Origin: Amoebophrya sp. A120
Lineage: Eukaryota; Sar; Dinophyceae; Syndiniales; Amoebophryaceae
Direction: 5' to 3'
Assembly: GCA_905178155.1 (NCBI GenBank)
Contig: CAJINV010000009.1
Location: 3,528,768-3,592,767, forward strand
Length of the DNA: 64,000 nt
In this document: positions 12,001 through 23,240 of the stretch, in pieces
Layout of the letters: each line of letters begins with the position of its first letter
How positions within the stretch are numbered: the stretch's first letter is position 1
The notes under the pieces: generated by a model
The model's database searches: none
The model's input: the letters and a program-made list of their open reading frames with translations, nothing else
Told to the model about the DNA's origin: nothing
Made by a program: the position numbers and the translations under genes

Positions 12001-13448
12001 TGAAAAGTCTTAGAATGGTGGTTTTTTTTCATCAATGCGATGAAGATGTGGAGACTTTTCTCGCAGGCACTGAAATTTTTCTAAAGAATAAAAAGGAAAT
12101 GAGAACTTTGAATCCCTTTCGTTCAACCCATTTTTATTTGACCACGTGCGCAAAAATCCAGGCCGCCTCTACTACCACCAAAACCGCATCTCCCGGGTTC
12201 TTGGCCAGCGCCGAGCACTACGTGGCCAACATGGGCTCCAAACTGTACGACAGCGTGAAGTATCCTGTGCAAAAGTATCGTACTCGTTGTATTGCAATCA
12301 TGCATTACAAATCTTTTTCTCAAGGTAAATCCGCATCACAAATTTTATCTCTCATGCTTTCTGAGAAAATTTGTAATGCATTGATACGAGTCTCCGATAC
12401 TTTTTCAGTGCATATGAAGCACTTCTTTACCGCAAGCGGAAAGACATCGTCGACAGCCGGTACTTCTAACACGAGCCGGGAAGAAATGGTGAAGACGAGC
12501 AAGAGAGCGAACAAGAAGATGAATAAATCCAGCGCCACCTCCTACTTCCGCAACCTCAACGCCCACGTGAAGAGCAAGAAGTCGCTTTCTTCCGCCCTGA
12601 AGAAACTCGCTGACTTCAACAACAAGCACAAGAACCTGAACAAGAAGTCCTCTCCGGTGGTGCACACCACGTTGAAATCGGTGAAAAAGGAGAAACAAAT
12701 CGTCCGGGAGGAGAGGACCAAGAATATGAGCAGCGTTTCTGTAGTTTCATCCAAGAAGAACAGTAAAGTCGCCACCAAGTTATCTCCGACGGGGAAAGAG
12801 CCAACCTCTTCTGACGAGAAAACGAAAACCAAAATCGTTCCCGCTGCTACCGAAAAGCACGAAGAGAAAAAGCACGAAGCGGTTGAGAAAACCAAGAAAG
12901 CCACGGGTGAGATGAGCATGAATGCCAAGGCGAAGCTGGTGCATCAAGCCCCCAACGCCGCAGAACCTACGAGCGACGTCAAAAACGCTGCGGAGGTCGC
13001 CACACACAGTCTGGCGAATTTGAAGAAGCAAAAGCATGAGCATGCTGCGGCTGTCCACACGGCGAAAAAAACTTCTACCGAGAAGCACGCTTCGGCTTCC
13101 TCTACTTCTGCGTCGGTCGGTAAAAACAAGGAGCATGACGAACACCAATCCGCGGTCGCGAGCAAGGTGGCTGCGATTAAAGCGCGGATCGCCAAGCGGT
13201 TTTACGAACATGAACAGAAGGAGAAACTGCAGAATGCGGTGCAGGACATGCAAAGTGGGAACAAGCAGGCCGAACAGGGCAAAACCAACAGCAACAAGCA
13301 AGAAAACGTGAAGAAAGCGGCGTCTGGTGTCGTGATGAACAAGAAAGCTTCTTCCTCGTCTTCTGTCACGCCCAAGAACAAGCACACCAAGCTCGACGAG
13401 GCGCTGAAGCACCTCCGGGAAATGCAGGCGAAAAAGAAGCATGCGTAA
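9081..13448 (+). CDS. G2: lysine-rich coiled-coil protein with N-terminal signal-like segment
   Basis: Predicted exons 9081-9369, 9657-9699, 9977-10038, 10177-10230, 10398-10461, 10758-10797, 11070-11095, 11369-11771 (or 11780), 12162-12260, 12420-13448; the sum is 2109 nt, 702 residues, whole codons. The start at 9081 or the Met at 9108 leads into a hydrophobic run (SLSISLPLVLYSSSC) that could be a signal peptide. Residues about 85-165 hold four spaced cysteines (SCTDL, EVCQ, SMCG, GFCTN). From about residue 180 the protein is a highly charged Lys/Glu/Ala/Gln coiled coil (11370-11700), then a long Lys/Ser/Ala/Thr-rich tail. No catalytic motif is visible. Six of nine introns are introners; two (10039-10176 and about 11772-12161) look like ordinary GT-AG introns. 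Function unknown; a secreted or surface structural protein is one possibility. Confidence 0.75.
9370..9651. mobile_element. Introner, family A
   Basis: TATGCGTTGCAAATATG... to ...TTTGCATTTGATA; exact TSD agtga at 9365-9369 and 9652-9656. In G2. Confidence 0.95.
9700..9971. mobile_element. Introner, family A
   Basis: TATCAAATGCAAATTATG... to ...TTTGCATTTGATA; exact TSD ttcca at 9695-9699 and 9972-9976. In G2, only 43 nt of exon away from the previous one. The right CAGACCCAGAC motif is shortened to CAGAC. Confidence 0.93.
10039..10176 (+). other. GT-AG intron in G2
   Basis: GTATCTATAG donor and CACCCCAG acceptor; joining makes ...TTGVM|SVLSDD in frame, while read-through meets a stop near 10128. 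Confidence 0.7.
10231..10392. mobile_element. Introner, family B
   Basis: TATGAATTGCAAAAGTATCG... to ...ACTTTTGCAGTTCATA; exact TSD caatg at 10226-10230 and 10393-10397. In G2. Confidence 0.95.
10462..10752. mobile_element. Introner, family H
   Basis: Starts TATGGGAACGCCAAACGTTA, ends CCAATTGGCAACGCCATA; exact TSD gccaa at 10457-10461 and 10753-10757. In G2. Related ends at 17662-17896. Confidence 0.92.
10798..11064. mobile_element. Introner, family G
   Basis: Starts TATGACCTGCTCAAATCGGT, ends GATTTGAGCAGGTCATA; long terminal inverted repeat of about 50 nt; exact TSD agcag at 10793-10797 and 11065-11069. In G2. Sister copy at 34693. Confidence 0.95.
11096..11363. mobile_element. Introner, family A
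   Basis: TATCAAATGCAAAAGTGTCT... to ...TTTTTGCAGTTAATA; exact TSD aaagc at 11091-11095 and 11364-11368. In G2 after a 26-nt exon. Confidence 0.95.
11772..12161 (+). other. GT-AG intron in G2
   Basis: Donor GTGAAG at 11772 or GTACTG at 11781 (both phase 0), acceptor AAAATCCAG at 12161. Read-through would end the protein at 11807 and leave the long downstream exon without a start. Confidence 0.7.
12261..12414. mobile_element. Introner, family B
   Basis: TATCCTGTGCAAAAGTATCG... to ...ACTTTTTCAGTGCATA; exact TSD tgaag at 12256-12260 and 12415-12419. In G2; frame continues ...DSVK|HFFTA. Confidence 0.95.
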
Positions 13449-14431
13449 GCATGAGCGCCTGGCTGCGTGTAGCACTGAAACCAAAAGTGCGACGAGTATA
13501 AGGCTTTTGTAGCTCTGCATCTGCAAATGAACGTTAAGCAGCATCACGATGGTTTCGATTCTTTTCCGGCACTGAGATAGATTACGACCAAAGAAGTATT
13601 CACAATGAGTTGTTTTTTCCAGAAGGAGGTTCTGAAATTTCACTTCTAAGTATGTAGTCGAGCGTCACTACAGCAACTCTGCGCTGCATCAAAACAGATA
13701 GAATTTGCAGCACCAATGTATGGCGCCAGGCGCATAAGATGACGTGGGTGCACCCCATTGCGGTTGGATGGTAGTTGTGGACCGTTGAAGATGTTTTTGG
13801 AAAGAGTACCCGGTTCTATTATTGCTCGTCGTCGCTCTTTTTGCATCGTCCGCATTATTTCGTCGAAAAAAACAATCGTGCTCCAGATAAAAAAAAATAC
13901 GCGATGCCGGTATGAATAGATCGTTATTTACTTCCTCTTCGTTGGCTTACCCTCCTTCGACGTCGGCTTTCTTCTTCGTAGTTCGTCCCATATGTCGTGC
14001 ACTGAAATAGAAATCTAGTCGTTTGTTTGTTTCGTCTTTATGTTTGTTCGCTCCGAGGCTGAGCTCTTCTGGGTTGTACTTGGTTATTAAGCAGTATGTT
14101 GTAAAAATCTCTTGACCTCTTACTTAGTATGTTTGTGCTAAATTTTTGTGTTTCATCTTCCAGGGTCAGTGATTTCTACGTTTCTGTTTCTGTTCTTTTC
14201 GAACCCGAATATTTTCATTTAGTCGTTCATCCCATATCGTTCGTGATAGGGGACCACGACCACCAACTGTATGCCTAGTGTCCCTGCTTTGGCGCCTCAT
14301 TTGGAATCGTAGACAAGTTGTTTGTCCGCGAATTCTGATTTTCATTTTCCAACCTGAACATCGTTTCCCTTGTGGAGCTACCTACTTCCAGTTCTTGTGT
14401 GAAACGGTATTTCGATCGACTTTGACCGACA
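13449..14431. other. Intergenic G2-G3
   Basis: 983 bp, T-rich toward G3. No gene or RNA motif seen; probably 3' UTR and promoter. Confidence 0.5.
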
Positions 14432-17400
14432 ATGTTTTTCAACCGTCACTTTTTCCATCGCCAAAGGAGAACATTTAACACAAAGAGCCAGCACTTTTTT
14501 CACCAAACCCTCAAAAATGCTGCTCTTCCCCTCGCCTCCGCGAAGGCAAGCGTGTGGGGCTGGAATCAGCTTCACAGGAGAGACGAACAAAATAAACAAG
14601 CAGATACAGGAAATTCTGGTACTAGTACTATCGCAGCTGCGAAACCACGGGGTGGAGATCTACGAACAGGTGCAGGTGCTGGGAACAGCAGAGTTGAACG
14701 TGCACAACAGGACTTCGGCGTAGAAGTTGATAACTACACGACGGCCACGTGCAAGAATTCTACGCAAAAAGCTTCACCACGGCCTGGGCAACTGCACATC
14801 CCTAGTAACCCCCCCTCCTGGCAATTCGGGGTGATCTTGCGAGGACCCCGAGGTCTTCAGAAAACAACGGTAGCGCACTGTGAAGAAGGAGGCCGAGGCA
14901 CAGTGCGTGGATCTACGCGTGGATCACCACGCGGAGCTGGTGCACCTGGACTTGACGACTTCCGAAGCACAGTGACGAATTTCGTTCCCGGCTATAATGG
15001 GGTACCAGTTGCTGGCGCAACAGCTTTTTCTGCTGCACCACGACAGCGTCCAACATCACAGCAGCTTTCCGATGGTGCAGCTCAACTATCCGATGAAAAA
15101 AACGCACAACAACCCTACGACGTCGCCATTATCGGTGCGGGCATTGCCGGCACGGCGCTGACCTATTTTTTGGTGGAGGAGATTGAAAAACAACGGAAAT
15201 CGAAAAACTACAACTATCGCAGCAACAAACCGTTTCGAATTTTGCTGCTAGATAAGGAAACCGCGGGCGCGGGCGCTACCGGATTGTCGATGGGAACGCT
15301 GTTTCCGTTATTCCATATCAAATGTAAAAATGTCTGGGTCTGGAAGGTAGGAACTTGTCATGCTAAATCTGCAGCATGCAAAAATCTGTGTTGCATGATT
15401 GCCAAAAGTCGCCCAGTTTTGATCAAGTCGGAAGGTAGTTTCTCATGCAGGATAGGCATTAGAAACGTCTCGCAGAATCTGTCATGCTAGGTCCGGCATT
15501 CCAGACCTCATAGGTCATGGAAAAGCAGCATGACAAATCGCGCATTCTTCCAGACCCAGACATTTTTACACTTGATATTCCAGGAGGACGTGGAAATCGA
15601 GAAAAACGATTTGAAGCAACTCAAAGACAGTGAATTAGACCAGTTTGTCACCCACGGGACAACTGAGATGCTGAAAAAGCTGCAAGACGAGCTACGGGTG
15701 GATAATGCTAGAAGTACTCTTTCAACATTCCGCCCAGGCCCAGCCGGACGACGAGGAGAGCGTCAACACGCTGGGACCGACGACGATGATGAAGATGATC
15801 CCCACGACGAGGACTTTATCCTGTGTAAAAGTATAGTATTCGTATTGCAATCATGCATTACAAATTCTTTTGTTCAGTTAAATCCGCATTACAAATTTTA
15901 TTTCTCATGCTGAGAAAATTTGTAATGCATTTATACGAGTGCGATACTTTTGCAGTTCATAGACTTGTTTTTCCACCAAAACGGAGCGTATATGGTCGCG
16001 CCGCGGGGGAACAGTATATCAAGTGCAAAAATGTCTGGGTCTGGAAGATTGCCAGGTTTGTCATGCATATTTTGCATAACCCATGATGCCTGTAATGCAT
16101 GACCTAGCATCACAGACTTTTTGAGCGCCCTCTGATGCGTATTCCGCATGACAAATGCCCATTCCGCGTAGCACAAACTGCACTCCTCTTGCTGGTCATG
16201 CAATACAATCTTTTTCAGAATCCAAAGACAGCATGACAAGTTCCTACCTTCCAGACCCAGACACTTTTGCAATGCATACAGTAAAGTGGAAGCCTATTTG
16301 CAGAGATTATTCAAACTTTGGAAGAACGAAAGGTCGTACGATGTTGAGTTTCTAGAGTCCGAAGAGGAAGTGACCCGGAAGATGTTTCCCGATTTCGTCT
16401 CAGAAGATGATCCGAAAGCAGAAAATCAAAATCACCTCCCACGGCGTGTCAACGTCTACGCCTACGGCGACCGGACGGATAAAAGGGGGATCAAAGATGG
16501 TACTACCCCCTGCATGGCCATTTACGCGCCCCGGGGCGGTCTGGTGGATCCGGGGGCGGTGAACCAGTTGTTTCTAGACATGGCGCTGGAGAAAGCAATG
16601 GAGTCGACCTTCAATAGGAACAGTTTGGTTGTGACAGTTCAGGAAAACGCGGAGGTGGTGCAAGTGGTTTTGCCGGCCGCAGGGACCGGGACGACCGTCA
16701 CTGGTACAGAAAAGGCACTAGCGCGTGGAGGTGACGGTGGAGGTGGTGGTGGTAGGGGCCGTGGTCTGTCTAGTTTTTTCTCTGCAGCAGGAACAACAGC
16801 AGCTCCGACTATACCGAATAAAAGCGCAGACTTTCATTTGTCAGAAGTCGAGGAGATCGACGCCCGCCAGTATACTCTGGAAGATCAGTGTTTGTTTCTG
16901 GATGAGAATCCGCTGAGTAACTGCATTGAGATCCACGTGAGGAGGCCAGTCCAGGTTCAAGCCCAAGGTTATCATGCCCGCCGCAACGGACGAGAATCAG
17001 AAACTTCTACTTCTTCATCCTCCCGTGCTGAAGAGCTGGAGCTAGAAGAGGAGCTGTATCAGCGGCAATTTGACAAGGAGACACTAACAACTGCTGGCTC
17101 TGCCTCTGGTCGTGGAGAAGAAATGAAAGTGGTACAACAAGACCACAATATGAATATAGTCGAAACGGTCCACGCGAAGTCGATTGTCTTCGCGAACGGC
17201 ATCGACATTCCGAAACTCTTCGACGAAGGACAAATTCTCAGGCGGGAGGACGAAGGGATGGGCAACAGAAACAGCAACAGCGACTACAGCAGAAATTTTA
17301 GTACAAATAAAGGACTCAGTTGTATCGACCTCCCCATCCCCATCGTTCCTGTTCTTGGCACGGTTGTCCAGTCCGAAATCCGCAACACGAACCTGAAACA

Positions 17401-19273
17401 GAACAAACCCTTCTGCTTCTTCTCCGCGGAATCCTTCCAGTATTGGGACGAGGAAGTGGACGATTACGGGTTGCAAATCCAAAGTGCCGGCAAAGTCGAA
17501 AGGGTGAAAAACGGGATCAAAACCACAACCGAGAAGGTCAAGAACGGAACGAAGGATTTTTTGATGAAAACTTCCAACAGCTACAACACCACTGAAAGAG
17601 CCGCTGCGGTTATCCCGATGAAATCCACCTACGACCTGGATGCGAAGGAGCGCGCGTTTCATATGGCGTTGCCAAATGTTACATTCTCAGCTATTACATG
17701 ATTTGTCATGCAATATTCTCAGCAGTATCTACCTCATCAAGCTGTCTCGCATGACAACTTTCCGAAGGGCTAAATAGCATCTAAATCTGTGCCAAACCCG
17801 TAATGCAAAAGGCGTAATCTTCCCCCTTGCACTTTTGCCATTCTTGCATTACAGATTCATGCAACAGTTGAGAGCGTAACGTTTGAGAGTGCCATACTTC
17901 ACATTTACGGGATTATCGGGAAAAACGACCCGACGGAGCTATATCAAAACGAAAAATCCCCCCTCCCCATATCGAAAAGGTATGTTTCCGAAAATTTGTG
18001 TTGCAGATTTGAGGTCACAAATCACATTTGTCTTGCCAGAAGACAAGGGCAGAAGCTGCCGCCCCATTATGGAAGCGGTTTGTCATACTGCTGGCCCTAA
18101 AAGTGACCCGCTTGCCATGCTGAACAACTAGACCCATACGCCCCTGCCTAGCCTGGAGATCTGGCCACAGTGCCTCTCTACAATACAAACCGGATTTGTG
18201 TACACAAATCCAGCATCAGAGGTTCCGTTTTGATATGGGGAGGGAGGATCTTTCCTTTCGATAAGCTGTTACTCGGCTTCAGCCGCGAGGCGTTTTGCTC
18301 GTACCGGAAACGGGAAGAATTCCGGCAATCCTTGGACAGCTACTTGCATTTCATGTCCTACTGTTCGCCGTTTATGTGGCACGGGCTAGCAGCGATGGTG
18401 AACGTGTTGGAGAACATGACTGGGAGTAAGAGTACTGTATTTTCGGGGATCTTCTCTGGAAATTCTAATTCATCAGGTCCGGAAAACGCAGTGAAAGACG
18501 AGACCAGTCGAAAGTTTTTCGATACCATCCTGAAGCAGCATCTGGACACGGTGAGAGACCTTCGGGAGTCCTGGTCGGAAGAAACCATACGGGCGGAGAA
18601 ACAGCAGAAATATTTGGAGTACACGAAGTTCATGTTTTTCACCGGGATTAAAGCGCCGGAATCCATCCTGACCAGGAAGATCAACAAGGAGATGGAAGAG
18701 ATTGTAAATTCTGGCGTGTCTGTAGAAAAGGAGGTGACGACGGAGCAGACGTCGTCGAAAATTGGAAACGGCCCGCACATCCGACCAGAGTTGCAGCCTG
18801 GGTGGGAGGGCTGGCAACCGTTTTCGGTGTATGGAAAACCGCTCGTTGGGCCGTTGGACTGTTGGTCTGGAGGAACTGCCGCGAATAAAGATACTAGTAG
18901 CACAACGCAGGACCGAGAAAGCATAAAAACGTCCTCTGCGGAAACCGAAATTTCGCACAAGGAAGGAGAGGAAATGTCCGACACAACGGAACGCAAAAGT
19001 TCTCTTCCAGCCAACGTCTATATCGCCGGGGGATTTGGGCCGGCTGGGATCAAGCTGGCTCCTTTTCTGATGAAAATTTTGGCCGAACGGGTCGTGCACG
19101 ACGCACGAATTCGGGAGGAGAGTGAGGCGCTAAATGGAAATACAGGTAAAAGCTATGGTGGAGACGTACTACAACAGCTAGACTCTCGCAATCGCAGACT
19201 CCTTCGTTACTACGACCCCAATCCCGCTGTTGAGAGGTTTCGAAGAGATTTGGAAAGAGCGAGGGCGAGATAA
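14432..19273 (+). CDS. G3: FAD-dependent oxidoreductase, DAO-like fold
   Basis: Predicted exons 14432-15315, 15583-15816, 15967-16016, 16284-17661, 17902-17941, 18269-19273; sum 3591 nt, 1196 residues. The Rossmann dinucleotide-binding motif is clear at residues about 230-245 (YDVAIIGAGIAGTAL), followed by the second strand with LLLDKETAGAGATGLSMGTL, a typical layout of D-amino-acid-oxidase-family FAD enzymes. The seg around 16500-16600 (APRGGLVDPGAVNQLFLDMA) fits the middle of a DAO domain, and the C-terminal YIAGGFGPAGIKLAPFL (about residue 1110) is the usual closing FAD motif. It is far longer than the 350-500 residues usual for the family because of Ser/Gly/Glu-rich inserts. The Arg/His-rich N-terminus (MFFNRHFFHRQRR) could be a mitochondrial presequence. 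Substrate cannot be told. Five introners interrupt it; two exons are only 50 and 40 nt. Confidence 0.85.
15316..15577. mobile_element. Introner, family A
   Basis: TATCAAATGTAAAAATGTCT... to ...TTTTTACACTTGATA; exact TSD ttcca at 15311-15315 and 15578-15582. In G3. Confidence 0.95.
15817..15961. mobile_element. Introner, family B
   Basis: TATCCTGTGTAAAAGTATAG... to ...ACTTTTGCAGTTCATA; exact TSD gactt at 15812-15816 and 15962-15966. In G3. Confidence 0.95.
16017..16278. mobile_element. Introner, family A
   Basis: TATCAAGTGCAAAAATGTCT... to ...TTTTGCAATGCATA; exact TSD cagta at 16012-16016 and 16279-16283. In G3, interior inverted relative to the copy at 809. Confidence 0.95.
17662..17896. 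mobile_element. Introner, family H
   Basis: Starts TATGGCGTTGCCAAATGTTA, ends GTTTGAGAGTGCCATA; flanks tttca (17657-17661) and cttca (17897-17901), a TSD with one mismatch. Removal restores ...RAFH|IYGIIGK in G3. Confidence 0.9.
17942..18263. mobile_element. Introner, family D
   Basis: Starts TATCAAAACGAAAAATCCCC, ends GGATCTTTCCTTTCGATA; about 38-nt inverted ends; flanks agcta (17937-17941) and agctg (18264-18268), one mismatch. In G3. Confidence 0.9.
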
Positions 19274-20045
19274 GGTTTATTCAGTTTCACTTTCAGTTTC
19301 GCTTTAAATACGACTGCTGGTTTTGGTTTCTTTTTGCCAAGAGCGGGAATAGCTATAGCATGTGAACAAGATTCAACATCAACAGCACTCTCGAGATTTT
19401 GTCTTTTCGAAGGTTATCATCTTCGCTCCTCGCGTGATATTCTGTGCGCGCGTAAAGTTTTTTGTCGGAGGCGCTTGCCGATGTGTTCGTTGCAGTTGTT
19501 TATTTCGCTAGGATTACGATTATCGCAAGCTCGTGTTCATCGTCCTCTCCTCGCGTTGTCGATCTCAAAGCCTGCTTCTGTGTTGATCTTGTGAAAGTAC
19601 TTACTTGCTTTTGTTCGTCGTGGAGTTCCCAAGAGTAGAACGACCGAGCTGAGCAGCAGGACGAGAGTTTTACTTGTGCCCATCTTTACACGACCCCCCC
19701 TAGCTGTATGTGAAAGGACGAAGCTGCTATTGCAGTATCGCATTAGGATTAGAGTTCATCGTTAGTTTGCTGACGGCACAGAAACAAATAGCTCCCGTTC
19801 ATCACTCTGGAATGATGAGTAGAACACGAGGACAAAGTGAACTCAATTCCAAGACGATTCTGCTTTTTGTTGGAGTTTTTTTACGAAAAAGAAAAATCTC
19901 CTCAACAAGAAGCTGAAGCAAACTACGACAACCGCGGCGGTTAGTCGGTTTTTTGCAAGGTGGAACTAGAACAATTTCTTCAACATCACCACCTCTGACG
20001 ACAATAATAAAAACACCGTTGTCAAGACAGAGCGAAATCAAAAAC
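19274..20045. other. Intergenic G3-G4
   Basis: 772 bp. Short tandem TTTCAGTTTC-like units at 19278-19305 just after the G3 stop; otherwise nothing recognised. Confidence 0.5.
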
Positions 20046-23000
20046 ATGTCTCCACCTATCCAGCACGTCCCAGGCTATAAGGTAGTCCTTCTCGGCGACG
20101 CCTCGGTGGGAAAATCATATGCATTGCAAATATGTCTGGGTCTGGAAGGATGCAACTTACCATGCTGTCTTTGGATCGGAAAGAAAAATTGTATTGCGTG
20201 ACCGGGAAGAGGACGAGTCCAGTTCGTGCTACGCGGGGAGGGCACTTCTCATGCGGAGTACGCATCAGAAAACGGTCTCAAAATCTGTCATGCTAGGTCA
20301 TGCATCAGAGGCATCATGGCTTATGCAAGATACGCATGACAAACCTGGTAATCTCCTTCAAGATCCAGACATCTTTGCATTTGATAAACCATCACTGGTG
20401 ACAAGATTTGTGAACAACAGGTTCTCGGACAACAGTGAGGCAACGGTGGGTGCGGCCTTCTCAGCGCAAATAGTGACGACGGAGGAGGGGCAACAGGTAT
20501 TAAAATGTAGATTTTTTGTATACCAACCTGCATGATCTGGTTGTGATGTTTGAACATGTGAACCAGTATTCCTGAGACCCCCCAGATTATATTTGTATGT
20601 CAGGACACGAGGGGGCCTGCCCCTAATTGTCCTAGAAGAAACCCGGCCTCTAAATCGCTTTCTCATACAAATTTGTTATGTTTTATGGTCCGCTGTTTTC
20701 CCGGCGGACCCTTGGGAAACTGGTTCTACCGTCCGGCACGGGGCCCCCAGGACTTCCCGGGGCCCCCGGACGCGAAGGGACCTACAATGCCTCTGCGCCG
20801 TCGTTTTGTATGGTTCCGCGCTAGCACCGCGGCGTTCCGCTTAGCCGCGGCCGCGCTACGCCGCACTACGACTACGCACATTCGGCAGTCGCTCGGTCAT
20901 CTGCATTCTCACGGACTGTTAGCAAAAATACAGACGCCATCGAGAGTGAGTGTCCATGTGAGCAGTGGCCAAAAAGAGCTGCGAGCCGCGTATTATTTGC
21001 CCTTGCCCTCGAACGCGCGCGCGCGCGCTATTTCTTCGCGCCAAGTTTGTGCTGCGCGCGCGAGCGCTCCTGCTTGTGGTAACCGCAAAGCCGCGGTGCG
21101 CCGTTTCTGCGCGAGTCTTCCGCATGCCACAATGAACATTCAACCACAGCCACACCACTTCCGCTCCACATACAAAAAAGCTGTATGTTCCGCGCAGGAC
21201 AGACAAATACTGCGCGTTGTCAGAAAAAACTTTTCTGCTCATACGTCTTTTTGTCTGTTTTGTGTGCTTTTTTCTGTTCTAGGTACCCTTCGCGTCCCGG
21301 GTACCTTTCGTGTGCTGCTTCATATGCACCAGCGCAAAGACAATCAAACAGTGTTTTTCTTTTTACATGATGATGTCATACTCCAAGGTAAAATTTGAAA
21401 TATGGGATACCGCCGGTCAGGAGAGGTTTCGATATGGATTGCAAAAGTATCGTACTAGTAGCAATCGCATTACAAATTGGCTTAGCATGACAAATGGAAT
21501 TTGTCGTGCTGTTTTGCCTTGGGATGGAGATTTGTAATGCATGACTGCGATTCCTACGAGTACGATACTTTTGCGCAGGATATTCGATCACTAGCACCGA
21601 TGTACTACCGCGGTGCAGCGTATGGGAGTGTCAGGATCGAAATCGTCAAAGTTGAAATAATTTGTAATGCATAAAATGCGATACAAAAAGTGACTCTATT
21701 GCAGAGGACCCACGGGAGGCAGATTATAGTCCTGGTAAGGGTCAAAAGTTGGGCTGCTAACTAGCATGACAGAAGGCAGCTCTTTTACCCTAAACCGCAT
21801 GACAGACGCGCTTCCAGGACCGGGAAAATTTGTCATGCACCGACTACAAACTGTAGGTCTAACTGGTATCCGTTTTATGCATGACAAACTATTTCAACTT
21901 TGACGATTTCAAACCTGACGCTTCCATACAGCGTGCGCGATAGTGGTGTTCGATGTATCACAGGAGCCGACGCTAGACAAGGCCAAGGATTGGGTCGACG
22001 AGCTCCGACAAAACGTCCAGGATTCAGGTACAGTGAGTTTTCACTTAGGTTTCTTTGTGTTGCAGTTCTCGCATGGTAAATCTTGTCCTCACGACGTTTT
22101 TGCAATACAAGTCTACTATGCAAATGCAAAATTATCAGAATTCCTGGTCATCGCTCTGGCGGCCAACAAGATTGACCTGCGATCCGACGTATCAACTGCA
22201 AAAATGTCTGGGTCTGGAAGGATGCAACTTGTGATGCTAAATCCGAACCATGCAAAAATCTGTGATGTTGCATGAATGCCAAAAGCTCTCCACTTTCGAA
22301 CAAGTTGGGAGTTGGGAGTTTCTCATGCAGGATAGGCATGACAGAGACCCCGCAGAGAGTCTGTCGTGCTAGGTCGCGCATTCCAGCCCTCACGGGTGAT
22401 GAAAAACCTGCATGACAAGTTTACACTCTTCCAGACCCAGACATATTTGCATTTGATACGACGTGGGCCGAAAAGCGTTGGAATACGCCAGAGAGGTATG
22501 CAAGGAAAAAACTATGTGAGTGTAAGTCTGTGATGCAAAAAATGCAAAACTGTCACACTTGTGATGCTGGATGTGCGTCATAGGCTACTTCCATCCGTGT
22601 TTTCACATACTAATTGCGCATGACAGGTTTCCCCTGTAATGCAAAACGAATTTGTGATGCTGCTCTTCCTACAAAGCTACACTTACACAGTTTTTTTCCT
22701 GGATAAGAGGAGGGCCTTCTCTACGCAGAAACCAGCGCCAAGACCGGTATCAAATGCAAAAATGTCTGGGTCAGGAAGATTCTGAGACTTGTCGTGCCTG
22801 TTTTGCATGACCGCGGATGTCTGTAATGCACGACCTAGCATCACAGATTTTTAGAGGGCTCCCTGATGCCTCCTCCGCATGACAAACGCCCTCCCCGCGT
22901 AGCACAAACTAGACTCCTGCTCTTGCTGGTCATGCAATGCAGACCTTGTTAGAGTCCAAAGGTAGCATCACAAGTTCCAACCTTCCAGATCCAGACACTT

Positions 23001-23240
23001 TTGCACTTGATAACCGGCGCTGGTGTGCGAAATCTGTTTGACGAGCTAGCCCGGACGGTGCCGGAAATGGTCAGGAGAAAGGAAATCGAAAAGTCACGAC
23101 AGTCGGAGATGAGCAGCGCGGCACACAACCTGGACGGCTTTCGGGTGGGCGGCAACATGGACAGGAAAAAGATGGAAGGGTTCGGGGGCAATAATAACAA
23201 CAGTGGCGGGTTCGGAGCGGGTTGCTGTGGTGCGACGTGA
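20046..23240 (+). CDS. RAB5: G4: Rab5-like small GTPase
   Basis: Predicted exons 20046-20117, 20392-20496, 21388-21432, 21588-21620, 21934-22027, 22139-22189, 22464-22496, 22711-22747, 23018-23240; sum 693 nt, 230 residues, near the usual Rab length of 200-220. All GTPase motifs are intact after splicing: P-loop GDASVGKSS, switch I with the Rab5-type TVGAAF, switch II [20 protein letters not shown], the base-binding ANKIDL and ETSAKTG. The C-terminus ends GCCGAT, a double-cysteine geranylgeranylation signal. Rab5 proteins drive early-endosome fusion at membranes; that role is inferred by homology. Six introners and two GT-AG introns (20497-21387, 22028-22138) interrupt it, one right after the P-loop GKS. 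The family assignment as Rab is certain; Rab5 rather than Rab21/22 rests on the switch regions. Confidence 0.93.
20118..20386. mobile_element. Introner, family A
   Basis: TATGCATTGCAAATATGTCT... to ...TTTGCATTTGATA; flanks aatca (20113-20117) and aacca (20387-20391), one mismatch. Sits directly after the P-loop GKS of the Rab gene G4. Confidence 0.93.
20497..21387 (+). other. Long GT-AG intron in G4
   Basis: Donor CAG|GTATTA, acceptor CTCCAAG|; restores EEGQQ|VKFEIWDTAG. At 891 nt it is several times longer than other introns here and holds a GC-rich tract (20700-21100) with a (GC)n run near 21016. Confidence 0.9.
21433..21582. mobile_element. Introner, family B
   Basis: TATGGATTGCAAAAGTATCG... 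to ...TTTTGCGCAGGATA; exact TSD ttcga at 21428-21432 and 21583-21587. In G4, splits [10 protein letters not shown]. Confidence 0.95.
21621..21928. mobile_element. Introner, family I
   Basis: Starts TATGGGAGTGTCAGGATCGA, ends CAAACCTGACGCTTCCATA; exact TSD cagcg at 21616-21620 and 21929-21933. In G4, splits YYRGAA|CAIVVFD. Confidence 0.95.
22028..22138 (+). other. GT-AG intron in G4
   Basis: Donor GTACAG, acceptor ATTATCAG; restores QDS|EFLVIALAANKIDL. Confidence 0.9.
22190..22458. mobile_element. Introner, family A
   Basis: TATCAACTGCAAAAATGTCT... to ...TTTGCATTTGATA; exact TSD cgacg at 22185-22189 and 22459-22463. In G4. Confidence 0.95.
22497..22705. mobile_element. Introner, family J
   Basis: Starts TATGCAAGGAAAAAACTATG, ends CAGTTTTTTTCCTGGATA; exact TSD agagg at 22492-22496 and 22706-22710. 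In G4. Its TSD happens to allow canonical GT-AG ends (22496 GTATGC, ...AGAG). Confidence 0.93.
22748..23012. mobile_element. Introner, family A
   Basis: TATCAAATGCAAAAATGTCT... to ...TTTTGCACTTGATA; exact TSD accgg at 22743-22747 and 23013-23017. In G4, inside ETSAKTG. Confidence 0.95.

Noticed and set aside
11189-13643. Minus-strand frames antisense to G2 rich in Phe/Leu/Ser
   Set aside because: Mirror images of a Lys/Glu-rich coding strand; no independent support.
13646-13855. Other short plus- and minus-strand frames in intergenic gaps, such as this 69-codon one
   Set aside because: No initiation, splice, composition or domain support.
20673-21398. 241-codon plus-strand frame inside the long G4 intron
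   Set aside because: Lies within an intron required to rebuild the Rab protein; Arg-rich, GC-driven composition.
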